DNA of 64,000 nt, taken from the NCBI GenBank assembly GCA_024291935.2, contig CM044311.1:16639001-16703000 (forward strand), written 5' to 3'. Both the position numbers and the translations under genes were made by a program. A model generated the notes under the pieces. That model ran no database searches and was not told where the DNA came from. It worked only from the letters and a program-made list of their open reading frames with translations. Shown piece after piece: positions 56,060 through 64,000 of the stretch (its first letter is position 1; the number at the start of each line of letters is the position of its first letter). This DNA comes from Okapia johnstoni (taxonomy: Eukaryota; Chordata; Mammalia; Artiodactyla; Giraffidae).

Positions 56060-56690
56060 TAAAATGACCCTCAATGGCCCACACATTTCTGTAATCTCTT
56101 CTTATTGAATGAGGACAGAAACTGTAATTCTTTTGTAACTATTAAAATGGTTATAATAGCATCTATATAATAATGACCTCTGACTATTTTAACACTAAAT
56201 TGCAAAGGTGAAGAGATTGTGCAGATGTAATTAAGGTTCCTAATCAGTTGACTGTGTGGTGATCAAAAGGGCAGTTACTGTAAGTGTTCCAATCATAATC
56301 AGTTGAATTTGTTACAAAGGATGTGGGGCATGGATGTTAGGAACAAAAGAATTCAGAGATTTTCTCTCTTTTCTGTCTTTACAGAGGCAAATGGTTATTA
56401 AGGATAGAGCTACATGTAAGGAACGGCAGGAGATCTCTAGGAGCTAAAGGCTTTCAGTTCCATAACCACGAGAAATAAGTTCTTCCAATGACCATATGGG
56501 TTAAAGAGTACTCAGAGCCTCAGATAAGACCCAACTATAGCTGATATATTGATTACAACCTGTAAGATCTTGAGCAGAGGACCCAGCTAAGCCATCCTGA
56601 ATCATGGAAACTGTAAGGTATTAAGTAGGAATTGTTTTAAGCTGCTACATTTGTGATAATTTTTATGCAGTGTAAAAAAAGTGACATCTA
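56060..56690 (+). mobile_element. MaLR/MLT1-like LTR
   Basis: gcagatgtaattaaggttcc, gatcttgagcagaggaccc, ctaagccatcctgaatcatgg and aagctgctacatttgtgata follow an MLT1-type LTR from U3 to its 3' end. Strongly diverged; solo. Confidence 0.6.
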
Positions 56691-57368
56691 CAGGAGGTTC
56701 TACTCTAGGAATTAACAACCTTTATAGATACATTATATGAGAATTTAAAATACAAAGTAAAATTATGTAAGCATGCTGGAACAGATAAAAACAGCTTGAT
56801 GGGAATTTAGAAAAAAGGAGTGAGAAGTTCTTTCTGAAAGAATTAAGACACTTCATAAACAGTCAGTTCTGTGTTCATTTAGAAATGAAGGTAAACGTGG
56901 GAAGGCCATTCAAGCTGATGACTTACATAAATGAAGGCATCTTGGCAGCTGTATGCAGATGTGCTATTTACATATGAAGTATGTGAAGGGGAATAGTGAG
57001 GATTCAGGTTAAAAAGTAGTTTGGAAACTTCTAAATATTTTACTTACTAGGTGTTATTACTGAAAATGGTTTTGATGGGGAGGAAACTGAGATGGTTTTT
57101 CACTTCCTAACTTTTGTGACCTGGCACTAATTACTTCCCTAGGCCTCACTCTTTTCATCTATGAAATGGGTAAAAAAAAAGACCTTCTGGGTAGAGTGGT
57201 TTATGCAATGCTAAGTGGTTTGCTTAATGCTGAGACGAACAGGAGGTTGTTACCTATAGAGAAGAACATAGAGGATAAATTGGAGAAAAAAGGATGATAA
57301 AGGGAAGTTAGAAGGTACTGTGCTGGTTGTGGACCAACCTCTGTTAGCAACAGTAGGAATAACATGAG
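56691..57368. other. Intergenic, with a MIR remnant
   Basis: Only the MIR at 57110-57180 is recognisable. Confidence 0.45.
57110..57180 (-). mobile_element. MIR fragment
   Basis: Plus strand tttgtgacctggcactaat, ccctaggcctcactcttttc and atctatgaaatgggta is the reverse complement of the MIR 3' core. Confidence 0.7.
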
Positions 57369-57381
57369 AGAGATAGATATG

Positions 57382-57659
57382 GTGCTGCTGCTGCTGCTGC
57401 TAAGTTGCTTCAGCCATGCCCGACTCTGCGACCCCATAGACAGCAGCCCACTAGGCTCCCCCGTCCCTGGGATTCTCCAGGCAAGAACACTGGAGTGGGT
57501 TGCCATTTTCTTCTTCAATGCATGAAAGTGAAAAGTGAAAGTGAAGTCACTCAGTCGTGTCCAACTCTTCGTGACCACATGGACTGCAGCCTAACAGGCT
57601 CCTCCATCCATGGGATTTTCCAGGCAAGAGTACTGGACTGGGTTGCCATTGCCTTCTCC
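57382..57659 (-). mobile_element. Bov-A2 SINE (dimer)
   Basis: A (GCT)6-type run, then two monomers joined by gaaagtgaaaagtgaaagtg. Flanked by agagatagatatg (57369-57381) and agagataaatatg (57660-57672), a 13-bp duplication with one mismatch. Confidence 0.95.
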
Positions 57660-57672
57660 AGAGATAAATATG

Positions 57673-58596
57673 AATACTGGGAAGATACATAGAACCAAGC
57701 ATGCTTTCTATTTCTAAAAGTAACAAGAAAGCATCACAAGATATTAAAAGTTCAAAATTTAAAAAAAGTTATAAAACATCTTTGCTTTAATTTCTGGGTC
57801 CAATATATTGTTTGCTGTCATCAGGCAGAGTTTTGTTTTTGCTAATGGAAGTGATTAAATATTAAGTATTTTGAAACACGGAATTATGTGATCACATGTG
57901 TTCTTAGAGAATATAAACATCATGACATGTGAAGGGTAGGTAGGAGCCAAGTGTGGCATCAGTGGATAGAGCATTAAGTACTACTGTCTAATCTGGTAAA
58001 AAGACCATGAGGAGAGCCATGATGGTGGGAATAGAGAGGGGATAGTAAGTTCTAGACATAATCCAAAGGTAGAATTTCAGAAGGTTGCTGAATGAGTGAA
58101 TATGGCATATAAATATGGAAGAAAAAGCAGTGATGACACTGGGGAGAATTTTTATTGACTCTCAAGAGCAGAATTTTCACATCTGTCTCCAGTTTCCTAT
58201 TTAGAGATATCAAATTATTACATCAATTAGTCCCAGCATTAACACACATCACAGATATGGATTATTTTTATGGGAAACTGGCTGTGAAACAAACGGTTCT
58301 GAGTTTTCAAGTGAAAACTGAGCAGCTAGGAGGAGGTAGTTCTATGAATTTAGAAAAGTTAAATCAAGAGAAGAAAAATTTGAGTTGAAAAAGGTAAGTG
58401 AAGTAAAAGAAGCACGACTTTCTGGTGGAGGAAGAGGAAATAGGTAAGTTTATTTGAGGATGTCTTGGATTGAGATTCTAGAGGTTACATTGTGCTTGAT
58501 ACTTGGTTCTATACTCTTTTGCTGTTGACTGAAAGCTGGAGAAGTGGAATCTGGAATTAGAACTGCATACACAACTACACAGATGTGTACACAAAA
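57673..58596. other. Intergenic, possible L2-like remnant
   Basis: 57940-58110 (gagagccatgatggtggga; gaatagagaggggatag) vaguely follows the same L2-like family as 3105-3870. The rest is unassigned. Confidence 0.35.
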
Positions 58597-58791
58597 CCTG
58601 CCTGCTAGCGCAGGAGACCTTAAGAGACACGGATGGATGCGGGTTCCATCCCTGGGTTGGAAAGATCCCCTGGAGAAGGGCACGGAAACCCACTCCAGTA
58701 TTCTTGCCTGGAGAATCCCATAGACAGAGGAACCTGGCAGGCTATAATCCATAGGGTCACAAAGAGTTGGACACGACTGAAGCGACTTAGC
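58597..58791 (+). mobile_element. Bov-tA SINE (variant with aagagacacgg head)
   Basis: Head aggagaccttaagagacac and gcgggttccatccctggg, then ctggagaagggcacggaa, ending gactgaagcgacttagc. The head is of the Bov-tA subtype with the extra aagagac block. Confidence 0.92.
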
Positions 58792-58812
58792 ACACACACA
58801 CACACACACACA
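58792..58812. repeat. (CA)n microsatellite at a SINE tail
   Basis: About ten CA units grow directly from the Bov-tA 3' end. Confidence 0.95.
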
Positions 58813-59134
58813 ATATAGAATCATCTATATGAGTGTTATTTGAAGTAATAGCAAGAAAGGATTTCATGAAAAAAGAAAGTGTGGAGTTTAAATAAGAAGA
58901 TAAAAGGCAGAAGTCTGAGCAATTTATGACCAAAGGCATATGAGAAGAAGGAGGTGAAAGGGTATTGCCACAAATGTAGTGGGGAAGGCAGGAGCTGGGA
59001 TGAAATACAGATCAGACAAGGGATGAAATCTGAGAATCTGCCAGAGGGCCAGACGAATCGTGGTCTGTGGGATGCAAAGTTATTCAGACAATGGGAGCAG
59101 AATCTACCGTTAAAGTTTCTCGAGATGTAGTAAT
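58813..59134. other. Intergenic sequence, nothing recognised
   Basis: Purine-rich; no named element. Confidence 0.4.
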
Positions 59135-59215
59135 TTATAAGAATTACCTGGAGGGTTTGTTAATACAGATTTTGAGGCTCCATCCTTAGTTATTTTGACC
59201 TAGTAGTGGGTTCAG
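59135..59215. mobile_element. MER5A-like fragment
   Basis: aagaattacctggagggtttgttaatacagattttgaggctcc-type text (59140-59185) follows the MER5A left half in forward sense. Confidence 0.7.
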
Positions 59216-60540
59216 GCAGGAAGTCTGCAGTCTATTGTTTCAGAAACATTGTAAAGTGGTTTAAGAAATAATAGGAAATCAAATAATGGGACTGCAAGTT
59301 TAGGAACACAACTGTCTCTTTCTTGCATCTTGGCAGTCACTAGGGAAGAGGGACACTTTGGAATTTTGATTGGAAGTGGATTCATGAGGTATATTTTCAG
59401 GTTCGGAGTGAACTGAATGTGTTGATTAAAAGTGTGCCGATCAGGGAAGAGAAAAAGACCAATGCTGGGCAAAAAGAGAGGAGAAATAAGTGGAGAGGAG
59501 CTACGGAGGGGGGAGAAGTGGTTACATACTTTTTGAGATGGCAAGGGAGAAGAAAAATGATGACATTAAACTAAGTAAAGGAACTTTTGTTAAAGGAAAT
59601 ACTTAAGTGTGGAGCACATTGTACCATATTCAGTTGGTAAAAGTAACAGTTGCCATTGAATATGTCTATCTTAATACCAAATAAAAAAATGTATTTGACA
59701 GGAAAATGAGGTTTTCCTTTTGAAACTTAAATTGATTAGTTTTACACGAAGGTTTAAGATTCCGTTCATACCTGAAGGCTTTATAATACTTTTATTTTCC
59801 CCCAAAGGATTACAGCTATAAGCAAAGATCTACTGTTTCCCTAAAAAGAGCTGTATAATTAGAAAATCTCTGTTTCATTTATACCACTTGGAAGATTTCA
59901 AAGAGAAAGATATTTTGAGTAGGGAATTGGTTAGAAAAGTGTTAGAAAGTCTAGGAGAGCAAAGAGCAGGAGTGTTATCCAGAATTTAGGAAGGATGGAG
60001 GCCATCTGCCTGCCCTGGGCACTGAGCTATGGAAGCTGCTGGTGGGACCATGATTGGCAGCAAACTGGAGCCACGCTGCTGTCCCCACAGGAACTGCTGA
60101 TGGTCCTGGTACCCACAGCTCCATCTACTGCACCTGCTAACACTAGAAGCATGGTAATGTCTCCTTTTCTCCTGCTTCTAATCCACAGGCCAAATCTAGC
60201 TAACTTTCATTTTGCAAGGGAGTCTTGGTAACACAGTTTACAAGTTTCTGACCCCTCTGATACCGAGGAAAGCACAGGAAGGTTAGGAATGGGACTCAAT
60301 GCCCAACAAGAGACAACATCTTGCGTACTCATACACACCTTCCCAAAGGGGAAAAATAGGATGCTCGAAAACATAAAAAGACAGTTTGTATACTACAAGA
60401 AATGCTATAAATACACAATGTTTGAAGAGACTGGCTGTGTCATAAGAGTTAGAAGTCTCTCTCTGCCTTTTTTCATTACATCTTTATTGGTTTCTAAATT
60501 CAGAGCTTTTTTGTGACCATTGACACTCACATACATATAG
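59216..60540. other. Intergenic, partly GC-richer
   Basis: 59985-60310 is more GC-rich than its surroundings (gccatctgcctgccctgggc; attttgcaagggagtcttgg). It resembles an old interspersed repeat whose family I cannot name. The 78-codon frame 59995-60231 is not convincing as an exon. Confidence 0.4.
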
Positions 60541-60568
60541 ACACACACACATGCACAAATACATAAAC

Positions 60569-60606
<38 letters not shown>
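60541..60606. repeat. Compound (CA)n / (TA)n microsatellite
   Basis: A CA run at 60541-60550, a short linker, then a long uninterrupted AT run at 60572-60606. Confidence 0.95.
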
Positions 60607-60608
<2 letters not shown>

Positions 60609-60641
60609 GCCTTCTATTTATGTCTTCATATTTGTGAGGCA

Positions 60642-60870
60642 ATATATTTTTAAAATTTATTTTTTTGAAGTATAGTTGATTCACAATGCTGTGTTAATTT
60701 CTGCTGTACAGCAAAGTGATTCAGTTATGCTTATATATACATTCATTTTCATATTCTTTTTCATTATGATTTATCACAGGACATTGAATGTAGTTCCCTG
60801 TACGATACTGTAAGACCTTATTGTTTATCCTTTCTGTATGTAATAGTTTGCATCTGTTAATATGAGGCAA
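60642..60870 (-). mobile_element. L1 3' end, minus strand
   Basis: Plus strand tttgaagtatagttgattca, tgtgttaatttctgctgtac, agcaaagtgattcagttatg, ttatcacaggacattgaatg is the reverse complement of an artiodactyl L1 3' UTR. Confidence 0.85.
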
Positions 60871-61009
60871 ATAATTTTTTGAGAAACTTTTTAAGAAGCA
60901 GTTTATTTACACAAGAGTCACAACATAGATTTGATAACTCACTGAGTTATTTAGGAACCATTTATGGATAGTTTTCTAGGTTTGATAGGAAATAAAATCA
61001 TTGATAATG

Positions 61010-61230
61010 TCAGCTAACACTTACAGAGAACTGATTTGTGCTTAGAACTTTTTTAGGCAGGTGATACACAGTATCTCAAGACATTCATGCAGCTATTCTA
61101 TGAGGTAGGTACTCTAATTGTTCCCATGTCCCAGATAACAACAAAGAAAAAAAATATATAGCAGCCAAAGGGGAAGCATAGAGAGACTTTGCAGCTTGCT
61201 TAGCATCACATTCCACAAGTGGTACAGTAG
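61010..61230 (+). mobile_element. MIR SINE
   Basis: cagctaacacttacagag, ttctatgaggtaggtact, ttcccatgtcccagataac and gcagcttgcttagcatcac follow the MIR consensus in order. Confidence 0.75.
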
Positions 61231-61482
61231 TCAGGGCAATACAGATTTTACAGTATTATAAGGAAAATATATTACACATAAAAACATTTTAAGAGAAAGT
61301 ATTAATAAATGTTTCCATGTACCATAATAATTAAACAGAATGGGTTGAGATAGTACTTATTTGAAACAACTTTTTTCCATGTCAGTATGAATTCCAGATG
61401 TGTAGTCAATATCCAAAAACCCTAGTTTATATTTGTATACCTTTTATGAAATATTATTAAAGCCACCTAAAAGATGGGTGAC

Positions 61483-61505
61483 TGTGTGTGTGTGTGTGTG
61501 TGTGT
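61483..61505. repeat. (TG)n microsatellite
   Basis: Eleven uninterrupted TG units. Confidence 0.95.
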
Positions 61506-61904
61506 ATGGCCAAATATAAATAATTTTTCAGGACAGCTTTTCTGAAGTGCTTACTTCAGAAGTGATTGAAAAATTTGCAATATACTTTTAGAAGGACAGT
61601 GATATGAAACTTAATGTTTACACTACTATAGAACTTCTGAATTTAGTAAAAAATAGATGTTTTGATACTGTAGGGTATGTTGAATTTTTGCAATGTGGTG
61701 GGGAGACCAGCCCCAGGAGAGAACAGGGTACCACTCCACTCCTGTAAGATCATGCTATTTCCTTTAAAACATCCGGGCCAGTTCCTTCCAGAAACATAAT
61801 AGTTTTAATTTAATTTCAGTGTTTAGACAATCAGACCCATCCCCACCGATAGAGTACATTTTTCTACAGTTTTAAAATTGTGATTATCTAGGGAATCTGG
61901 GGTG

Positions 61905-61985
61905 CATTAAGGTCAAATGACTTGGCCAAAGTTGAACAATCAAGATTAGAACCCAGGCCTCCTAAGCTTCAGCTAAGGCTCTTTC
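61905..61985 (+). mobile_element. MIR 3' fragment
   Basis: gacttggccaaagttgaac, gattagaacccaggcctcc and ttctaacacacccc follow the 3' half of MIR. Confidence 0.65.
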
Positions 61986-62913
61986 TAACACACCCCAATA
62001 CCTTCTATTTAAGCTTCTTGAAAGCAGCTTTGTGACATAAGCGTAAAACAAGTTTTTTTCTTTCGGACAAGTTCTTCTCATTTGCTTTATTTTCCTGAAT
62101 TAGGAATTTTGAGAGAGCTAACACCTTAGTGTATGTACAATGGATTTTTCCTATTAGGTAACTCTGCCCTTTGCTTCACCCACCACACAGCTGGGCTAAG
62201 TAATTCTAAAGGAATGTTGTCATGCCAGAGACTCAAGGAAAAGTAGGTTGAGTTAAAATCAATTTATTAAAAACAAATCCAGGCTTTTTCATTGGTTATA
62301 CTTTTTAAGAGTCTCTTGGTTAAACATTAAGGTGTTCTTACCACAGAAATAAATAATAATTTTATGTGTTTGGATATATAGCAAAAAAGTCAAAAAGATT
62401 GCACTTTCTGAAAATGTGACTGTTTACAAAGCCCTAGAATGTGTACTTTCAAAAAGCTTAGAAACCAAACTCATGAAGACACAAACAACAGTGCTTTGAC
62501 ACATAAGAGTACTAGACTGTAGAAGCATTATTTAGATGATTAAATTACAATGCCATCATTTTTTCTCTTACTGACTGACTCAGTTGATTTGCTTGGAAAG
62601 TCTCTATACACCTCAGAGATGGATTTGTTCCAAGCGCTCATGAAAAAATACAAAAAAAGATGCTCATCAACAAAAGATCAAGTCTCTAGTTTTGTTTTCC
62701 TTTAGCCTAGAACTTGGCTTGTTTTGCTGCCCATGAGATGAAACTCATGTGATTTTTTTTTTTCTCCTTGCAATCCAATCTGTTCCTGTACAGAGGATTC
62801 ATAGAAGTTGATTCAAAAAGATCTGTTCCTCTCAAAAGTGTGTTCCCTTTAAATAGAAGCCACTTGAAACAACATTAAGGTTTATATAGAAGAGTAATCT
62901 GACCTACTTGCTT

Positions 62914-63370
62914 GCATGAAAGTGAGAGTAGCTCGATCTTGCCCAACTCTTTGAGACCACATGGACTATAGCCCACCAGGCTCCTCTGTCCATGGAATTC
63001 TCCAGGCAAGAATACTGGAGTGGGTCGCCATGCCCTTTTCCAAGGGATCTTCCCAACCCAGGGATTGAACCTGGGTCTCCTGCGTTGGGGGGCTTCCCCA
63101 ATGGCTCAAGCCTTAAAGAATCTGCCTGCGATGCAGGAGACACAGGAGGTGAGGTGCAAATTCTATCTCTGGGTTGGGAAATTCGCCTGGAGGAGAAAAT
63201 GGCAACCCACTCCAGTATTCTTGCCTGGAAAATGCCATAGACAGAGGACCCTGATGGCCTACAGTTCATGGGGTCACAAGGAGTTGGAAAGGACTACACA
63301 CACAAGCATTATTATTATCTCCTGCAGTGTGGGTGGAGTCATTATCACCTGAGCCATGAGGGAAGCCTGG
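62914..63370 (-). mobile_element. Bov-tA SINE, split by another Bov-tA
   Basis: The tail and middle (62914-63089: gaaagtgagagtagctcgatc to gggtctcctgcgttggg) and the head (63320-63370: ctcctgcagtgtgggtgg to gagccatgagggaagcc) belong to one minus-strand SINE. The plus-strand copy 63090-63305 lies between them. The repeated ctcctgc...ggg at the two junctions is consistent with a target duplication. Confidence 0.9.
63090..63305 (+). mobile_element. Bov-tA SINE nested in the above
   Basis: Complete plus-strand copy (gcttccccaatggctcaag to ggactacacacacaagc) inserted in the opposite orientation within the head of the older SINE. Confidence 0.93.
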
Positions 63371-63403
63371 TTTGTTTGAATGGTAATTTCCCAATTTGCT
63401 GAA

Positions 63404-64000
63404 TTATTGACTATGCCAAAGCCTTTGACTGTGTGGATCACAACAAATTGTGCAAAACCCTTAAAGAGATGCAAATATCAGACCACCTGACCTGCCTCCT
63501 GAGAAATCTGCATGCAGGTCAAGAAGCGACAGTTAGAACTGGACATGGAACAATGGACTGGTTCCAAACTGGGAAAGGAGTACATCAAGGTTGTATACTG
63601 TCACCCTGCTTATTTAACTTCTGTGGAGAGTACATCATGTGAAACACCGGGCCGGATGAAGCACAAGCTGGAATCAAGAGTGCTGAGAGAAATATCAATA
63701 ACCTCAGATATGTAGATGACATCACCCTTATGGCACAAAGTGAAGAGAAACTAAAAAGCCTCTTGATGAAAGTGAAAGAAGAGAGTGAGAAACCTGGCTT
63801 AAAAGTCAACGTTCAACAAACTAAGATTATGGCATCTGGTACCATCACTTCATGGCAAATAGATGGGGAAACAATAGAAACATTTTTGTGGGCTCCAAAA
63901 TCACTGCAGATGATGACTGAAGCCATGAGATCAAAAATCACTTGTTCCTTGGAAGAAAAGCTATGATCAACCTAGACAGTATATTAAAAAGTAGAGATAT
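63404..64000 (+). mobile_element. BovB LINE, RT region, runs off window
   Basis: Starts at the RT motif-A block (attgactatgccaaagcc) and continues past the right edge. Frames 63433-63642 and 63730-63966 show HLTCLLRNLHAGQEATVRTG, GVHQGCILSPCLFNF and, in a shifted frame, LRYVDDITLM. The catalytic motif is therefore YVDD, and stops and shifts (e.g. the TGA at 63640-63642) break the frame. Confidence 0.93.

Larger units (their letters stand above)
61231..62913. other. Intergenic, with (TG)n and a MIR piece
   Basis: (TG)n at 61483-61505 and a MIR fragment at 61905-61985. The remainder is unassigned AT-rich sequence. Confidence 0.45.

Noticed and set aside
1..64000. CRISPR array or bacterial operon
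   Set aside because: The direct repeats are dispersed retroposons, not regularly spaced. Base composition, SINEs and LINEs are those of a mammalian genome.

Overview
This window looks like intergenic (or deep intronic) nuclear DNA of a ruminant of the cattle/sheep/goat/deer group. The evidence is the mix of retroposons. It has about 36 copies of the ruminant tRNA/BovB-derived SINEs (Bov-tA and the dimeric Bov-A2), eleven fragments of the RTE-clade LINE BovB, and ruminant-type L1 3' ends. It also has three cetartiodactyl CHR-type SINEs and a background of older mammalian repeats (MIR, L2-like, MER5A-like, MaLR LTRs, old L1/HAL1). Species cannot be settled by eye. I found no protein-coding exon, no functional RNA gene, no CpG island and nothing bacterial. 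Nearly every open reading frame above 60 codons lies on a repeat, on either strand.

Layout. 1-9.2 kb holds scattered SINEs, an L1 3' fragment flanked by unusually long direct repeats (2031-2233), a hAT-type fossil with inverted ends (2845-3048), an L2-like repeat, a MaLR-type LTR carrying a CHR SINE, and an old L1 broken by an LTR and SINEs. 9.2-11.9 kb is mostly unique sequence, with a 36-bp antisense piece of U2 snRNA and a Bov-A2/Bov-tA pair. 11.9-20.3 kb is a multi-layer nest: minus-strand L1 sequence interrupted by a MaLR LTR with an inverted duplication, three BovB copies, two candidate LTRs and SINEs. 20.3-24 kb is largely unique. 24-26.4 kb holds an ERVL-like pol remnant, then an L1 3' UTR split by a candidate LTR containing a tRNA-Glu-like segment. 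26.8-28.9 kb has two BovB copies head to head.

31.2-34.3 kb is an old L1 with a younger 5'-inverted (twin-primed) L1 inside it, followed by BovB. 34.9-36.9 kb is unique and contains my best candidate for conserved non-coding DNA. 36.9-39.2 kb is an old L1/HAL1. 39.6-54 kb alternates SINEs, a ruminant L1 3' end and three more BovB copies. 54-64 kb holds two Bov-A2 copies, microsatellites, a MaLR LTR, MIRs, a SINE-within-SINE and a BovB copy that runs off the right edge.

The elements form a relative time scale. Old L1, MIR, L2-like, MaLR and MER elements are the targets. BovB inserted into L1, and Bov-tA inserted into L1, MaLR, BovB and even another Bov-tA. Bov-A2 copies with near-perfect target-site duplications look youngest. 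BovB reverse-transcriptase remnants still show the YADD-type catalytic motif in places, but every copy is 5'-truncated and carries stops or frameshifts. Family names for the older repeats are from memory and need RepeatMasker confirmation. Boundaries are good to a few bases where target-site duplications are quoted and to about 10-50 bases elsewhere.
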